DNA of 64,000 nucleotides from Pseudomonas anguilliseptica (GCF_900105355.1 NZ_FNSC01000001.1:3534001-3598000), one strand, 5' to 3'. Positions 9,437 through 20,556 are shown, counted from the stretch's first letter. The notes: generated by a model not told the origin, from the letters alone. Program-made: numbers and translations.

Positions 9437-10146
9437 TCGATCACTCCGGTCACCCGTACGCGGCGGCTCTGTGCCGGTGTGTCGACCTGCTGCGCTTTGG
9501 CCCGCTCAGCCAGCACCTCGTCCACACGGTTTTTGCAGGCAATCAGCAAGCCCAGCATGATAAAGGCGCCCGGTGGCAGGATGGCCAGCAGGAAGCCCTT
9601 GTACTCGGGGATCAGCGTCAGCTGCCAGTTGGTGGCGATGGGGCCGAACAGCAAATGCATATTGGCAAACACTGCGCCGGTGCCGAACAGCTCGCGCAGC
9701 GCGCCGATCATCACCAGTACCACGCCAAAGCCCAGGCCCATCATCAAGCCGTCATAGGCGGCGCGGCCCGGGTCGTTCTTCGCGGCGAAGCCATCGGCGC
9801 GGCCGAGGATCACGCAGTTGGTGGTGATCAGCGGGATAAAGATGCCGAGAATCTGGTACAGCTCGTAGGTAAAGGCCTGCATCAGCAGTTCGATGCAGGT
9901 GGTCAGTGCGGCGATGATCATCACAAAGGCCGGCAGTCGCACGGCGGTGTTGACCACGCTGCGTACCAGCGACACCGCTGTACCGGAACAGATCAGCACC
10001 ACAGCGCTGGCCAGTGACAGCCCTAGGGCGTTGACCGCCGAGTTGCTCACTCCGAGCAGTGGGCAGAGGCCGAGCAGTTGCACCAGCGCCGGGTTGTTCT
10101 TCCATAGGCCGTTAAGCGTGATTTCGCGGTAGCTGGGACTAGCCAT
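9433..10146 (-). CDS. rsxE: Rsx/Rnf electron transport complex subunit E
   Basis: Integral membrane subunit of the Rsx (Rnf-like) complex. In E. coli this complex keeps SoxR reduced; in other bacteria it couples electron transfer to ion movement. 237 residues, six hydrophobic segments with the family pattern ([20 protein letters not shown] near 25 and [15 protein letters not shown] near 110). The charged tail ([12 protein letters not shown]...) is cytoplasmic. It overlaps rsxG by 8 bp and nth by 4 bp. Confidence 0.95.
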   Translation of the reverse strand: MASPSYREITLNGLWKNNPALVQLLGLCPLLGVSNSAVNALGLSLASAVVLICSGTAVSLVRSVVNTAVRLPAFVMIIAALTTCIELLMQAFTYELYQILGIFIPLITTNCVILGRADGFAAKNDPGRAAYDGLMMGLGFGVVLVMIGALRELFGTGAVFANMHLLFGPIATNWQLTLIPEYKGFLLAILPPGAFIMLGLLIACKNRVDEVLAERAKAQQVDTPAQSRRVRVTGVIE

Positions 10147-10780
10147 TGGACTTCACCTGGACTGCGAACAGTTGCTCTTGATGGGCATCGAAATACTGCA
10201 GGGCCTTGTGCACCGCCTTGACCACCGCGCGCGGGGTGATGGTGGCGCCGGCAAACTGATCAAACTCGCCACGATCTTTCTTCACCGCCCAGCCATCCTC
10301 GCCGGGATTGCTCAGTGACTTGCCATCGAAGCTACGAATCCAGGCGCTTTTGGCCAGCTCGATCTTGTCACCCAGGCCCGGGGTTTCCTTGTGGCCGAGT
10401 ACGCGCACGCCGGCCAGGCGACCATCAGCCTGGATACCGATCAGCAAATGGATCGCGCCACTGTAACCGTCCGGCGCTGTGGCGCGCAGAATCACCGCGC
10501 TGGGCTTGCCGTCTTTCAGGGCGATATAGGCGGTCTGTGGCGATTTACTGCCGAGCAGCGGATCGTGCAGCTGAATGCTGTTGTCCAGCAGGTGGTTGTC
10601 ATAGCTGCCCTGGGGCAGGATTTCGCTTAGGGCGCGCACCTGGGCTTCGCGCTCGGCGTTGGCAATGCGCCCAGCAGTGGCTTGTTGCAGCACGGCGACC
10701 AGGCCCACGGTGGCGATGGCAAACAGCCCGAGCACCAGAGCGTTCTTCAGCATCGAGCGGCTAATTTCAGGCAGGGCCAC
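10139..10780 (-). CDS. rsxG: Rsx/Rnf electron transport complex subunit G
   Basis: Membrane-anchored FMN-binding subunit with a periplasmic domain. 213 residues: one N-terminal membrane helix (about 12-32), then an FMN-binding domain. The flavinylation motif is FAGATITP, with the threonine of GAT expected to carry FMN by a phosphodiester bond; Ala replaces the usual Ser/Thr before GAT. The GTG at 10780 is chosen: it sits 2 bp after the rsxD stop and a GGGAGAG lies just upstream. The open frame extends far upstream inside rsxD and should not be used. Confidence 0.9.
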   Translation of the reverse strand: MALPEISRSMLKNALVLGLFAIATVGLVAVLQQATAGRIANAEREAQVRALSEILPQGSYDNHLLDNSIQLHDPLLGSKSPQTAYIALKDGKPSAVILRATAPDGYSGAIHLLIGIQADGRLAGVRVLGHKETPGLGDKIELAKSAWIRSFDGKSLSNPGEDGWAVKKDRGEFDQFAGATITPRAVVKAVHKALQYFDAHQEQLFAVQVKSNG

Positions 10781-10782
10781 GG

Positions 10783-11814
10783 TTACTCTCCCAACTTGAA
10801 GCCGCGAGTCGGCTTGCGGTGGCCGTAGGTGCGCGGCCGCGTGTAGTAGTCGATAGTCGGGGCGGCCAGGTTCATCAGTAGCACGGCGAAGGCAACGCCA
10901 TCCGGGTAGCCGCCCCAGGCACGAATCACGTAAACCAGCACACCCACGCCGATGCCGAAAATCAGCCGGCCGAGGTTGCTGGTGGCGCCGCTGACCGGGT
11001 CGGTGACGATAAAGAAGGCGCCGAGCATGGTTGCACCAGTCAGCAGATGAAACAGCGGCGATCCATGGGAGTCCGAGCCCGAGCCGTTCCAGAACAGCAG
11101 GCTCATCAGCGCTAGGGCGGCGAGCATGCCGACCGGTGCATGCCAGGTGAACAGGCGCTTGTGCAGCAGGTACAGGCCGCCGGCGAGGAAGGCCAGGTTG
11201 ACCGCTTCGGTGGCGGCGCCACCGAGGTAGCCGAACGCCGGATTCTGCGCCCACAGCTCGTCGATGGTCAGGCTCTTGTTGACCTTCAACGCATCCAGCG
11301 CAGTGGCTTGCGCCCAGCCGTCGGGCAGGTTGGCGATGCCGAGAATCTGCTGCAGCCCTTCAAGCAGGCCGACCGTATATGGCGCTGGCCAGCTGGTCAT
11401 CTCTACAGGGAAGGAAATCAGCACCACCACATAGCCGAGCATGGCCGGGTTGAAGGGGTTTTGCCCAAGGCCGCCATACAGCTGCTTGCCGAACAGCACG
11501 GCAAATCCGGTGGCCACCAGCGTCAGCCACCAGGGTGAATAGGGCGGCAGCGCCAGGGCCAGCAGCACGGCGGTGACCAGTACGCTGTAGTCCTTGAGGA
11601 AGAACAGTACTGGGCGCTTGCGCAGCGCCAGAATGGCGGCTTCAACACCGAGGGCGCAGACGCTGGCCCACAGCAGATTGATCAGGGTGCCGGCGCCGAA
11701 CAGCCAGGTCAGGGCGAGAATCCCCGGTACCGTAGCCAGCAGCACCTGCAGCATCACTTGCTGGGTGCGGTTGCTGCCCTTGGCGTGGGGCGATGTGATA
11801 CGGGGCAGGGCCAT
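10783..11814 (-). CDS. rsxD: Rsx/Rnf electron transport complex subunit D
   Basis: Polytopic NqrB/RnfD-type subunit. 343 residues, about eight to nine membrane segments. A covalent FMN site is predicted at the threonine of DPVSGATSN (around residue 275). [15 protein letters not shown] (about 118-132) is a family signature. It is followed 2 bp later by rsxG. The gap to rsxC is 39 bp. Confidence 0.95.
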   Translation of the reverse strand: MALPRITSPHAKGSNRTQQVMLQVLLATVPGILALTWLFGAGTLINLLWASVCALGVEAAILALRKRPVLFFLKDYSVLVTAVLLALALPPYSPWWLTLVATGFAVLFGKQLYGGLGQNPFNPAMLGYVVVLISFPVEMTSWPAPYTVGLLEGLQQILGIANLPDGWAQATALDALKVNKSLTIDELWAQNPAFGYLGGAATEAVNLAFLAGGLYLLHKRLFTWHAPVGMLAALALMSLLFWNGSGSDSHGSPLFHLLTGATMLGAFFIVTDPVSGATSNLGRLIFGIGVGVLVYVIRAWGGYPDGVAFAVLLMNLAAPTIDYYTRPRTYGHRKPTRGFKLGE

Positions 11815-11853
11815 TGGCGCTCCGGTTGTTGGGTTGGCTACGCAGGGCTGTGA

Positions 11854-14553
11854 TCAGCTGCCTGCGTGTTCCTGTAATTGGCGTTCGGCGTCGGTCAGGC
11901 GTTGTCGCGCGGCGGCCAGGGCGTCGGCTGCACTGCTGTCATCACGCTCCAGTTTGCGCAGATCGGCGCGGGCAAAGGCCACTTCGGTCTTTAGCGCCCG
12001 GGTGGTTTCGTCGATCGGCTGCTTGTCGGTGCGCACCAGCTCAGGAGCTGGCTTACCGGATGCATCCTCGGCCTGGTGCAGCACCTGCTCGGCGGCGCTC
12101 AATGCTTCGCGCAAGCTGCCAAGCGTGGCTTCATCGCTGCCGGCTTTCTCGGCCTTTTTCAGTTCGGCGCGTTTCATTGCCAGTTCGATCTTGGCTTTTT
12201 TCAGCGGATCGGGGGCATCTGCATCAGACACTTTGGCGGCAGCGGCAGCGGCAGCGGCAGCGGCAGCGGCTGGCGCCTGGGCTTCCAGGCTGGCCAGGAG
12301 TTTTTCGGCGGTTTCCAGCTGGTTGCGCAGCTGCTGCAGTTCGCCTTGCTGCTCGTCGCTGGGAGCTTCAAGTTTTTCCAGCTTGCGCACTTGGGCGCGG
12401 ATCATGGCAGCGTCGATTTTGGCTTTTTTCAGTGCTCCATCGTCGGCAGCGGGTTTGGCGGCAGGTACCTGCGCCTGGGCTTCCAGGCTGGCCAGGAGTT
12501 TTTCGGCGGTTTCCAGCTGGCTGCGCAGTTGTTGCAGTTCGCTTTGCTGCTCGGCGCTTGGCGCTTCGAGCTTTTCCAGCTTGCGCACCTGGGCGCGGAG
12601 CATGGCAGCGTCGATCTTGGCCTTTTTCAGTGCGCCATCGTCGGCCGCAGGTTTGGCAGCCGGTGCCGGTGCCGGCGCCTGGGCTTCCAGGCTGGCCAGC
12701 AGTTTCTCTGCGGCTTCCAGCTGGTTGCGCAGCTGCTGCAGTCCGCCTTGCTGCTCGTCGCTGGGCGCTTCAAGTTTTTCCAGCTTGCGCACCTGGGCGC
12801 GGAGCATGGCTGCGTCGATCTTGGCTTTTTTCACTGCGCCATCGTCGACTGCTGGCGCTGCAGCTGGTGCCGGTGGGTTGGCGGCCATGGCGCTGTCGAG
12901 CGCTTGCTGGGCGATGGCTGCCGCGCTGCGCAGTTCGTCGACCTGGGCCTGTAGTTCGGGGCTGGCGTGGGTGGCCAGCTGCTTCTCGGCTTTCTTCAGA
13001 GCGACCTGGGCCATGCTGGCTTCGATCTTGAGTTTCTTCTGCTCGTCACTCAGGCCGGGTTTCGCCGGTGGCACAGCGCTGTCCGCTGCCGCCGGTGCGA
13101 TTTGCGCCTGGGCAGCTTTGGCGGCGCGGGCCTGGCGTTCGGCTTCCTTCTGCTCTTCGGCGCGGCGCAGGCGTTCCTGGCGCAGCTCGAAGCGCTGTTT
13201 CGACTGTTCGGCCTTGAGCTGCTTCTGCTCCAGTTCGCGAATCTCGCCTTTGGCCGCGCGGTAGTACTGCACCAGCGGAATGCTCGACGGGCAGACATAG
13301 GCGCAGGCGCCACACTCGATGCAGTCGAACAGGTTATGCGCCTTGAGCTGTTCGTGTTCCTGACCGATGGCGAAGAAGTGCAGCTGTTGCGGCAGCAAGC
13401 TGGCCGGGCAGGCTTCGGCGCATTCGCCACAGCGAATACAGGGCATGGCTGGTGGCGGCGGTGGCAGCTCGGCGGTGGTCGAAGCCAGCAGGCAGTTGGT
13501 GGTCTTGATCACGGGTACGGCAAAGTCGGGCAGGGTAAAGCCCATCATCGGCCCGCCCATGATCAGGCGGTTCAGCTTGCCCTGATCGAGACCGGCAAAC
13601 GCCAGTAATTCACCCGCCGGGGTGCCGAGCAGCACCTCGACGTTCATCGGTCGGGCCAGGGCTTCGCCGGTGAGGGTGGTGATGCGCGAGATCAGCGGTT
13701 TGCCATGGATCACCGCGTTGTGGATGGCCACGCAGGTGCCGACGTTCTGGCAGAGCATGCCGATATCCGCCGGCAGGCCACCGCTGGGCACTTCCACGCC
13801 GGTAAGAATCTGGATCAGCTGCTTTTCACCACCGGAAGGGTACTTGGTGGGAAATACCTTGAGCTGATAGCTGCGCTCGTTCAGCGCGCTGCGCACGGCG
13901 GCAATGGCTTCGGGTTTGTTGTCCTCAATGCCGATCAGCACCTGATCTGGCTGAATCAGCTGCACCAGAATGTCGATGCCGCTGATCAGCTCGTTGGCGC
14001 GCTCGCGCATCAGCAGGTCGTCGGCGCTGATATAGGGCTCGCACTCGGTGCCATTGATGATCAGCGTGTGGATCTTCTGCGTCGGCCGCGCATTGAGTTT
14101 CACTGCCGTAGGAAAGCCCGCGCCGCCCAGGCCGCTGATCCCCGCCTGGCGAATCAGCTCAACCAGAGTGCTGCTTTCCAGGTGACGATAGTCTGGCTGT
14201 GGCGTCAGCTCGATCCACTCATCCAGCCCATCGCTGTCGATAACGATGGCTGGGGCGAGCATGCCGGATACGTGCGGGTAAGGCTGCGGGCCGATAAAGC
14301 TCACGGTGCCGGAGGTTGGCGCATGCACGGGCACGCTGACAAAACCATTGGCGGCGGCGATCAGCTGGCCTTTGCGCACGCGCTCACCCACGACGACCAC
14401 CGGTTCTGCAGGCGTGCCGATATGCTGGTTGAGTGGCAGGGTCAGGCGCCCCGGCAGCGGCGCCGGCTGGATCGGCGTGCGGTTGGACAGCTCCTTGCGC
14501 TCGGCCGGGTGAATGCCGCCGGGAATATCCCGGATACGTTCCTGCGCACTCAT
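11854..14553 (-). CDS. rsxC: Rsx/Rnf electron transport complex subunit C with long repeat tail
   Basis: Peripheral NADH:acceptor subunit carrying FMN and two [4Fe-4S] clusters. 899 residues. The core (about 1-450) has the NuoF-like [13 protein letters not shown] and two ferredoxin motifs, [12 protein letters not shown] (near 371) and [12 protein letters not shown] (near 409). Beyond about 480 the protein is a highly charged Ala/Lys/Glu-rich coiled-coil tail with three nearly identical 66-68-residue tandem units plus diverged ones. The ATG at 14553 overlaps the rsxB stop by 4 bp; the in-frame extension upstream lies inside rsxB. The tail is long: E. coli RsxC is about 740 residues. Confidence 0.94.
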   Translation of the reverse strand: MSAQERIRDIPGGIHPAERKELSNRTPIQPAPLPGRLTLPLNQHIGTPAEPVVVVGERVRKGQLIAAANGFVSVPVHAPTSGTVSFIGPQPYPHVSGMLAPAIVIDSDGLDEWIELTPQPDYRHLESSTLVELIRQAGISGLGGAGFPTAVKLNARPTQKIHTLIINGTECEPYISADDLLMRERANELISGIDILVQLIQPDQVLIGIEDNKPEAIAAVRSALNERSYQLKVFPTKYPSGGEKQLIQILTGVEVPSGGLPADIGMLCQNVGTCVAIHNAVIHGKPLISRITTLTGEALARPMNVEVLLGTPAGELLAFAGLDQGKLNRLIMGGPMMGFTLPDFAVPVIKTTNCLLASTTAELPPPPPAMPCIRCGECAEACPASLLPQQLHFFAIGQEHEQLKAHNLFDCIECGACAYVCPSSIPLVQYYRAAKGEIRELEQKQLKAEQSKQRFELRQERLRRAEEQKEAERQARAAKAAQAQIAPAAADSAVPPAKPGLSDEQKKLKIEASMAQVALKKAEKQLATHASPELQAQVDELRSAAAIAQQALDSAMAANPPAPAAAPAVDDGAVKKAKIDAAMLRAQVRKLEKLEAPSDEQQGGLQQLRNQLEAAEKLLASLEAQAPAPAPAAKPAADDGALKKAKIDAAMLRAQVRKLEKLEAPSAEQQSELQQLRSQLETAEKLLASLEAQAQVPAAKPAADDGALKKAKIDAAMIRAQVRKLEKLEAPSDEQQGELQQLRNQLETAEKLLASLEAQAPAAAAAAAAAAAAKVSDADAPDPLKKAKIELAMKRAELKKAEKAGSDEATLGSLREALSAAEQVLHQAEDASGKPAPELVRTDKQPIDETTRALKTEVAFARADLRKLERDDSSAADALAAARQRLTDAERQLQEHAGS
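12271..12880 (-). repeat. Tandem repeats within rsxC and a GCAGCG hexanucleotide tract
   Basis: The same string GCGCCTGGG recurs at 12273, 12471 and 12675, so the period is 198 and then 204 nt (66 and 68 codons). Each unit encodes KIDAAM(L/I)RAQVRKLEK, a Gln/Leu-rich stretch and [12 protein letters not shown]. Just outside the array, 12235-12270 is an almost pure AGCGGC repeat encoding a run of about 12 alanines. Length changes here would keep the frame. Confidence 0.9.
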
Positions 14554-15125
14554 GCCGCTTGCTCCCGGTCGCTGGCAATCAGTTGGCCGGGTAGCAGGGG
14601 TTTTTCCCATTTCCAGCTTTGCACGGTGCTGCCCACTTCGATCATGTCGATGCAGTCCACCGGGCAGGGCTCGACGCACAGGTCACAGCCGGTGCATTCG
14701 CTGACGATCACCGTGTGCATCTGCTTAGCCGCGCCGACGATGGCGTCCACCGGGCAGGCCTGGATGCACTTGGTGCAGCCGATGCATTCGGCTTCGCGGA
14801 TATAGGCAACCATTTGCGGTTTTTCGCCTTCCACGGCGTCCAGCGGTTCGGCTTCAAGGTCGAGCAGGTCGGCAAGGGCCTGGATAGTCGCTTCGCCGCC
14901 GGGTGGGCATTTGTTGATCTTGTCGCCGCCGGCAATTGCCTCGGCGTAGGGCTTGCAGCCCGGATAACCGCACTGGCCGCACTGAGTTTGCGGCAGCAGG
15001 GCGTTAATCTGTTCGGCAATCGGGTTGCCTTCGACCTTGAAGCGCACCGCGGCGAAACCAAGGATGGCGCCGGCCACCAGGCACAGGGCGAGCAGGGCGA
15101 GAACCGCGATCAGTACCAGGCTCAT
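14550..15125 (-). CDS. rsxB: Rsx/Rnf electron transport complex subunit B (ferredoxin-like)
   Basis: Membrane-anchored iron-sulfur protein carrying electrons within the Rsx complex. 191 residues: an N-terminal membrane helix (about 3-25), an RnfB-type Fe-S domain ([10 protein letters not shown] near 50), then two 4Fe-4S ferredoxin motifs, [16 protein letters not shown] and [16 protein letters not shown]. It overlaps both neighbours by 4 bp. Confidence 0.96.
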   Translation of the reverse strand: MSLVLIAVLALLALCLVAGAILGFAAVRFKVEGNPIAEQINALLPQTQCGQCGYPGCKPYAEAIAGGDKINKCPPGGEATIQALADLLDLEAEPLDAVEGEKPQMVAYIREAECIGCTKCIQACPVDAIVGAAKQMHTVIVSECTGCDLCVEPCPVDCIDMIEVGSTVQSWKWEKPLLPGQLIASDREQAA

Positions 15126-15706
15126 AGCTTGATCAGTCCGGTAAAGCCCATAAACGCCAGAGACATCAGCCCGGCCGTGATCATGCCGATGGCCGCGCCC
15201 TGGAATGATTTCGGCACGTCGGCGATGGCGATGCGTTCACGCATAGCGGCGAACAGCACCAGTACCAGGGAGAAGCCGAGACCGGCGGCAAAGCCGTTGG
15301 CGGTGGCGGTGATAAAAGTGAATTCGGCCTTGTTTGCATTCAGCAGGGCCACGCCCAGAACGATGCAGTTGGTGGTGATCAGCGGCAGGAAGATGCCGAG
15401 CACGCGGTACAGCAGCGGGCTGGTCTTGTTCACCACCATTTCGGTGAACTGCACCACTACTGCAATCACCAGAATAAAGCTGATGGTGCGCAGGTATTCG
15501 ATATCCAGCGGCTTCAACACGTACTGCTGCACCAGGTAGCTGCACATGGCGGCCAGGGTCAGCACGAATGTGGTGGCCAGTGACAGACCGATAGCCGTCT
15601 CGATTTTCTTCGAGACGCCCATAAAGGGACACAGGCCAAGGAACTGGACCAACACGAAGTTGTTGACCAGGATGGCGCTGACCATGATCAAGGCGAGTTC
15701 GGTCAT
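15122..15706 (-). CDS. rsxA: Rsx/Rnf electron transport complex subunit A
   Basis: First gene of the leftward operon. Integral membrane subunit homologous to RsxE (shared patterns [13 protein letters not shown] and ITTNCIVLG). 194 residues and six membrane helices, matching the usual 193-residue protein. The ATG at 15706 is used: it matches the family N-terminus (MT..L) and has GGAAC upstream. An in-frame ATG at 15718 has no ribosome-binding site. Confidence 0.95.
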   Translation of the reverse strand: MTELALIMVSAILVNNFVLVQFLGLCPFMGVSKKIETAIGLSLATTFVLTLAAMCSYLVQQYVLKPLDIEYLRTISFILVIAVVVQFTEMVVNKTSPLLYRVLGIFLPLITTNCIVLGVALLNANKAEFTFITATANGFAAGLGFSLVLVLFAAMRERIAIADVPKSFQGAAIGMITAGLMSLAFMGFTGLIKL

Positions 15707-15817
15707 TGCGGGTTCCATTGATGGACGGGCAAAGGCCGCAGGAAAGGGGTGGCTATTATCGGTAAGCCGAACCAGCCATACAAGCCGGATCAGCCTTCCT
15801 GAGGTGCTGCCATAAGG

Positions 15818-15849
15818 CTAGCGCAGCCAGGCCTGGCCGGCTGCGCTAG
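15818..15849 (-). terminator. Hairpin downstream of metG
   Basis: Perfect 11-bp stem, 15818-15828 with 15839-15849. The 10-nt loop is itself self-complementary. It lies 12 bp after the metG stop but has no T-run, so it may be a terminator or an RNA-stabilising hairpin. It occupies the rsxA-metG gap. Confidence 0.5.
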
Positions 15850-15861
15850 TGGGTCGCAGGG

Positions 15862-17904
15862 CTATTTGACCCGCTGGCCCGGTTTGGCACCGCTGTCCGG
15901 GCTGAGCAGGTAAATCTCTTCACCGCCAGGGCCGGCCGCCAACACCATGCCCTCGCTGACGCCGAACTTCATCTTGCGCGCGGCCAGGTTGGCCACGTAC
16001 AGGGTCAGACGGCCTTCCAGTTTGCTTGGGTCCGGGTAGGCGCTCTTGATGCCGCTGAACACGTTGCGCTTGGCATCGCCGATATCCAGGGTCAGGCGCA
16101 GCAGCTTGTCGGCGCCCTCAACGAATTCGCACTTTTCGATCAGGGCGATACGCAGATCCACCGCTGCAAAGGCGTCGAAGGCGATCTCGGCGGCCAGTGG
16201 GTCTTTTGTCAGTTCGCCATTGCCAGCTGCGGCTGGAGCGGCTTCGCTGGCGGCCAGGTCTTCTTTGGAGGCATCGATCATGGCGTCGATTTTCGCAGGC
16301 TCGATACGGGTCAGCAGGGCGCTGAACGGGTTCAGCTGGTGGTTGGCCAGCAGTGTTTGGTGGTCATTCCAGGTCAACGGCGCGACATTGAGGAAGGCCT
16401 CGGCGTCGCTGGCCAGCTGCGGCAGCACCGGTTTGAGGAAGATCACCAACTGGCGGAACAGGTTTACGCCCAGGGCGCAGATGGCCTGTACTTCGTCTTG
16501 CTTGCCTCCAACCTTGTTCAGCGACCAAGGCGCTTTATCGGCGATCCAGGCGTTGGCGCGATCGGCCAGGGCCATGATTTCGCGCATGGCGCGGGCAAAG
16601 TCGCGCGCTTCATAAGCTTCAGCGATGCTCGGGGCGGCCGCTTGGAAGGCGTCGGTCAGTTCAGGCGCGGCATTACCGGCCACCAGCAGGCCGTTGTTGC
16701 CTTTGTGGATAAAGCCAGCGCAACGGCTGGCGATATTGACCACCTTGCCAACCAGGTCCGAGTTGACCTTCTGCACGAAGTCTTCCAGGTTCAGATCGAG
16801 GTCATCGACGCCACGGCCCAGCTTGGCCGCGTAGTAGTAGCGCAGGTACTCGGGGTTCAGATGGTCGAGGTAGGTGCGCGCCTTGATAAAGGTGCCGCGC
16901 GACTTGGACATCTTCTGCCCATTGACAGTCAGGTAGCCGTGAACGGCGACGGCCGTAGGCTTGCGGTAGCCCGCGCCTTCGAGCATGGCCGGCCAGAACA
17001 GGGTGTGGAAGTTGACGATGTCCTTGCCGATAAAGTGGTACAGCTCGGCGGTGGAGTCCTTGCCCCAGAACGCATCGAAGTCCAACTCTGGCGTGCGTGC
17101 GCAGAGGTTCTTGAAGCTGGCCATATAGCCGATCGGTGCGTCCAGCCAGACGTAGAAGTACTTGCCCGGCTCGTCGGGGATTTCAAAACCGAAGTACGGC
17201 GCATCACGGCTGATGTCCCATTCCTGCAGGCCGGAATCCAGCCACTCGGCGATTTTGTTGGCCACGGCATCTTGCAGGGCGCCGCTTCGGGTCCATTGCT
17301 TGAGCATGGCTTCGAAGTCCGGCAGCTTGAAGAAGAAGTGCTTGGAGTCACGCAGCTCCGGCACCGCGCCGGAGATGGCGGAACGCGGGTTCTTCAGCTC
17401 GGTCGGCTCGTAGGTGGCGCCGCACTTTTCGCAGTTATCACCGTACTGGTCTTCCGCCGCGCACTTGGGGCAGGTGCCTTTGATAAAACGGTCGGCGAGG
17501 AACATGCCCTTTTCGGGGTCGAAATACTGGGTTACCGAGCGGGTGGCGATATGGCCTTTGTCGCGCAGGGCGAGATAGATCGAAGACGCCAGCTCGCGGT
17601 TCTCTTCCGAATGGGTCGAATGGTAGTTGTCGAAATTGACCCCGAAGTCGGCAAAGTCGGCGGTGTGTTCGGCCTGGACATTGGCGATCAGCTGTTCCGG
17701 GGTGATGCCTTCTTTCTCGGCGCGCAGCATGATCGCCGAGCCATGCGCATCGTCGGCGCAGACGTAGATAGCCTGGTTGCCGCGCAGCTTCTGGAAACGC
17801 ACCCACATGTCGGTCTGGATGTACTCGAGCATATGGCCAAGGTGGATCGAACCGTTGGCGTAGGGCAGGGCGCTGGTGACGAGAATCTTGCGGACTTGGC
17901 TCAT
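15862..17904 (-). CDS. metG: Methionyl-tRNA synthetase
   Basis: Charges tRNA-Met. 680 residues, the long form. The HIGH signature appears as HLGH (near 22), a zinc knuckle with CPKC and CEKC pairs near 146 and 159, KMSKS as QKMSKSRG (near 336), an anticodon-binding helical domain, and a C-terminal EMAP/Trbp-like tRNA-binding domain (about 575-680). It is divergent from mrp. Confidence 0.97.
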   Translation of the reverse strand: MSQVRKILVTSALPYANGSIHLGHMLEYIQTDMWVRFQKLRGNQAIYVCADDAHGSAIMLRAEKEGITPEQLIANVQAEHTADFADFGVNFDNYHSTHSEENRELASSIYLALRDKGHIATRSVTQYFDPEKGMFLADRFIKGTCPKCAAEDQYGDNCEKCGATYEPTELKNPRSAISGAVPELRDSKHFFFKLPDFEAMLKQWTRSGALQDAVANKIAEWLDSGLQEWDISRDAPYFGFEIPDEPGKYFYVWLDAPIGYMASFKNLCARTPELDFDAFWGKDSTAELYHFIGKDIVNFHTLFWPAMLEGAGYRKPTAVAVHGYLTVNGQKMSKSRGTFIKARTYLDHLNPEYLRYYYAAKLGRGVDDLDLNLEDFVQKVNSDLVGKVVNIASRCAGFIHKGNNGLLVAGNAAPELTDAFQAAAPSIAEAYEARDFARAMREIMALADRANAWIADKAPWSLNKVGGKQDEVQAICALGVNLFRQLVIFLKPVLPQLASDAEAFLNVAPLTWNDHQTLLANHQLNPFSALLTRIEPAKIDAMIDASKEDLAASEAAPAAAGNGELTKDPLAAEIAFDAFAAVDLRIALIEKCEFVEGADKLLRLTLDIGDAKRNVFSGIKSAYPDPSKLEGRLTLYVANLAARKMKFGVSEGMVLAAGPGGEEIYLLSPDSGAKPGQRVK

Positions 17905-18060
17905 GGGATCGGCTGCACTGGTAACTCAGGGAAGCCGGCAACTATATAGGGGCGGCGGATATTTTTCACCCTTGCGCGGGCAATGCCTGCTGGTGTGACC
18001 CGATGCGGTTGGCCTGGGGTAAGATGCCCGCCTGCTTTACTCAGTCTTTCGGAGCCTTCC

Positions 18061-19152
18061 ATGAGTGTCGTTACCCGCGCAGCGGTCGAAGCCGCCCTGT
18101 CCCAATACACCGATCCGCACCTGAATCAGGACCCTGTCAGCGCCGGTTGTCTGCGTGAGGTGGATATCCAGGGCGGGCAGGTCAAGGTGCGTCTGGTATT
18201 GGGTTATGCCGCCGGTTTGTTCAAAAGCGGCTGGGCGCAGATGCTGCAGATGGCCCTGGAAAACCTTGATGGCGTCGAGCGTGCCCAAGTGCAGGTCGAT
18301 TGCGTGATTGAGGCGCACAAGGCGCAGGATCAGGTGCCAGCCCTGGCCAATGTAAAGAATGTGATCGCCGTGGCCTCCGGCAAGGGCGGAGTGGGCAAAT
18401 CCACCACAGCTGCCAATCTGGCGCTGGCGCTGGCCCGTGAGGGGGCCAAGGTCGGCATTCTCGATGCGGATATCTACGGGCCGAGTCAGGGCATCATGTT
18501 CGGTATCCCGGAAGGCACGCGGCCCCAGGTGAAAGACCAGAAGTGGTTTGTGCCGCTCAAGGCTCATGGCGTGGAAGTGATGTCCATGGCCTTTCTCACC
18601 GACGAAAACACCCCGGTGGTATGGCGTGGACCGATGGTCTCCGGCGCGCTGCTGCAGTTGATTACCCAGACCGCCTGGGACGACCTGGATTACCTGGTGG
18701 TCGATATGCCGCCAGGCACCGGCGACATCCAGCTGACCCTGGCACAGAAGGTGCCGGTCGCGGGCGCAGTGATCGTCACCACGCCGCAGGATCTGGCCCT
18801 GCTGGATGCCAAGAAGGGCGTGGAGATGTTCCGTAAAGTGAATATCCCGGTGCTCGGCGTGGTGGAAAACATGGCCGTGCACATTTGCTCGAACTGCGGG
18901 CATGCCGAGCATCTGTTTGGCGAGGGCGGCGGCGAGAAGCTGGCGGCGCAGTTCGGTGTCGATCTGCTGGCTTCCTTGCCGCTGTCGATGGCCATCCGCA
19001 TGCAATCCGATGGCGGTAAGCCCACTGCTATTGCCGATCCGGAAAGCCAGATTGCGATGATCTACCAGGAAACTGCACGTAACGTCGGTGCGCGGATTGC
19101 TCAGAGCGGGGCGCAGCAGGCGATGCCTTCTATTGTGATCAGCGAAGATTGA
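18061..19152 (+). CDS. apbC: Mrp/ApbC-family Fe-S cluster carrier ATPase
   Basis: P-loop ATPase that carries and transfers Fe-S clusters to apoproteins. 363 residues: an N-terminal DUF59/MIP18-like domain (about 5-85), a deviant Walker A GKGGVGKST (108-116), DADIYGPSQG, VVDMPPGTGD, and a CxxC (CSNC near 280) that bridges a cluster in the dimer. The ATG at 18061 has CGGAG just upstream; the frame is open further upstream but unconserved. It sits between metG and dcd, as in P. aeruginosa (from memory). Confidence 0.93.
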   Translation: MSVVTRAAVEAALSQYTDPHLNQDPVSAGCLREVDIQGGQVKVRLVLGYAAGLFKSGWAQMLQMALENLDGVERAQVQVDCVIEAHKAQDQVPALANVKNVIAVASGKGGVGKSTTAANLALALAREGAKVGILDADIYGPSQGIMFGIPEGTRPQVKDQKWFVPLKAHGVEVMSMAFLTDENTPVVWRGPMVSGALLQLITQTAWDDLDYLVVDMPPGTGDIQLTLAQKVPVAGAVIVTTPQDLALLDAKKGVEMFRKVNIPVLGVVENMAVHICSNCGHAEHLFGEGGGEKLAAQFGVDLLASLPLSMAIRMQSDGGKPTAIADPESQIAMIYQETARNVGARIAQSGAQQAMPSIVISED

Positions 19153-19288
19153 GGATTGCTTCCACGCGCTCTGCGCGTGGCGCTTTCCATCCGAAAGGTA
19201 GATGCCAGGGATGAGCGGCCACAAAAATGCCGGGAGCACTTTTGCTCGCTAGCCCCAAAGGGGTGAGGCACATGGATGTGCTGAGCAC

Positions 19289-19319
19289 AAAAAAGCCCCG
19301 CACTAGGCGGGGCTTTTTC
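19289..19319. terminator. Bidirectional terminator between apbC and the cold-shock gene
   Basis: GC stem 19295-19301 with 19307-19313, loop ACTAG, flanked by A6 on the left and T5 on the right. A second hairpin with a CCACGCG arm lies just after the apbC stop near 19161-19180. Confidence 0.85.
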
Positions 19320-19338
19320 TCAAGCGGGTTAGTGCAGG

Positions 19339-19548
19339 TTAGACAACCTGAACTTCCTCAGCTTGCATGCCTTTCTGACCACGGGTGGCCACGAAAGTCA
19401 CTTGCTGGCCTTCTTTCAGGCTCTTGAAGCCATCGCTATGGATAGCTTTGAAGTGTACGAACAGATCGTCACCGGATTGTGGAGTGATGAAGCCGTAGCC
19501 TTTCTCATCGTTGAACCACTTAACGGTGCCAGTTTGACGATTGGACAT
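19339..19548 (-). CDS. Cold-shock domain protein
   Basis: 69-residue single-domain CspA-family RNA/ssDNA-binding protein acting as an RNA chaperone. RNP-1 is KGYGFI and RNP-2 is LFVHF, on the usual five-strand barrel ([27 protein letters not shown]). The ATG at 19548 has a strong TAGGAGA upstream; longer in-frame starts add a non-conserved hydrophobic leader. Csp paralogues are hard to name individually, so no symbol is given. Confidence 0.95.
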   Translation of the reverse strand: MSNRQTGTVKWFNDEKGYGFITPQSGDDLFVHFKAIHSDGFKSLKEGQQVTFVATRGQKGMQAEEVQVV

Positions 19549-19802
19549 GTGAATGTCTCCTAACAAAAGTAATAACAGCCCTGGAAAAGCCCAGGCCGGG
19601 ACTGAGTGCAACGAGTACTAGGAGTCGGACGATGTTTGATCGAAATCTAGGCATCAAGTAGCGATTCGCGGTGACACATGCAGCACAGTGGGCCCACCAT
19701 ACCCGCTTTTGGCGCTAAGCGCGAATGCTCTGTGCATCTTTCTGTTATTTAGCGACAGACAGGCGCTTTAACGTTTTGCGCCTGGCACTGGCTCAAGAGC
19801 CT
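19549..19802. other. Intergenic region, probable cold-shock 5' leader
   Basis: No gene. Csp mRNAs commonly have long structured 5' leaders, and the divergent cold-shock gene leaves about 250 bp here before the dcd promoter. I do not see a convincing cold-box or a single clear minus-strand promoter. Confidence 0.4.
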
Positions 19803-19831
19803 TTGAACCCAGCAGCCGGCCCCGGTAAGAT
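19803..19831 (+). promoter_or_regulatory. Candidate sigma-70 promoter for dcd
   Basis: TTGAAC (19803-19808), 17 bp, TAAGAT (19826-19831), 41 bp upstream of the dcd ATG. Each box matches consensus at 4-5 of 6 positions, with ideal spacing. Confidence 0.5.
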
Positions 19832-19872
19832 GCGTGCACTTTTCACCCTTCGCCATAAGCAGGACACCCGCC

Positions 19873-20439
19873 ATGAGCATCAAATCGGATAAATGGATTC
19901 GCCGCATGGCCCAAGAGCACGGCATGATCGAGCCTTTCGTCGAGCGCCAGGTACGTGCCGAGGGCGCGCAGCCGCTGATTTCCTATGGCGTTTCCAGCTA
20001 CGGTTACGACGTGCGCTGCGCTGATGAATTCAAGGTGTTCACCAATATCAACTCGGCCACAGTCGACCCGAAGAACTTCGACGAGAAGAGCTTTGTCGAT
20101 GTGAAGAGCGACGTCTGCATCATTCCACCGAACTCCTTTGCCCTGGCTCGTACTGTGGAGTTTTTTCGGATTCCCCGTGATGTGCTGACCATCTGCCTGG
20201 GCAAGAGCACTTACGCGCGCTGCGGCATTATCGTTAACGTCACCCCACTGGAACCGGAGTGGGAAGGTCACGTGACCCTGGAGTTCTCCAACACCACCAC
20301 CTTGCCGGCGAAGATCTATGCCAACGAGGGTGTGGCGCAGATGCTGTTCCTGCAGTCCGATGAGGCCTGTGAAGTGTCCTACAAGGATCGTGGCGGTAAG
20401 TATCAGGGCCAGCTGGGTGTGACCCTGCCTAGGGCCTGA
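19873..20439 (+). CDS. dcd: dCTP deaminase
   Basis: Deaminates dCTP to dUTP, feeding dTMP synthesis. 188 residues, the standard length. The dUTPase-like fold is clear, with [34 protein letters not shown] (catalytic Glu) and a C-terminal [12 protein letters not shown]. The start at 19873 matches the family N-terminus [12 protein letters not shown]; 39 in-frame bases upstream are not conserved. Confidence 0.97.
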   Translation: MSIKSDKWIRRMAQEHGMIEPFVERQVRAEGAQPLISYGVSSYGYDVRCADEFKVFTNINSATVDPKNFDEKSFVDVKSDVCIIPPNSFALARTVEFFRIPRDVLTICLGKSTYARCGIIVNVTPLEPEWEGHVTLEFSNTTTLPAKIYANEGVAQMLFLQSDEACEVSYKDRGGKYQGQLGVTLPRA

Positions 20440-20457
20440 GTCACTTCAGTCGATCCA

Positions 20458-20488
20458 TAGAAAAGCCGGGCATTGCCCGGCTTTTCTA
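20458..20488 (+). terminator. dcd terminator
   Basis: 14-bp perfect stem (20458-20471 with 20475-20488) with a three-base loop and A/T-rich outer arms, 18 bp after the dcd stop. Confidence 0.8.
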
Positions 20489-20556
20489 TTTTTACCTCGG
20501 GTAAGGGAACCGACGGCATCAACTGCTGCACGCCCTTTCTGGCTGTTCTGTGCGGA

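Noticed and set aside
10781..11254. N-terminal extension of rsxG into rsxD
   Set aside because: The open frame is inside the conserved rsxD coding region; the GTG at 10780 with its own ribosome-binding site is the sensible start.
12271..12880. Possible CRISPR-like array
   Set aside because: The units are 198-204 nt, in frame, coding, and contiguous without unique spacers, so this is a protein repeat. No cas genes are present.
11594..13264. Long rightward ORF of 556 codons opposite rsxC, and other long frames there
   Set aside because: It is the antisense shadow of the repetitive, GC-rich rsxC tail. The product is low-complexity Ser/Ala/Arg and has no start signals.
16339..17949. 536-codon ORF opposite metG
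   Set aside because: The metG protein is fully conserved on the other strand, and this frame shows no recognisable domain.
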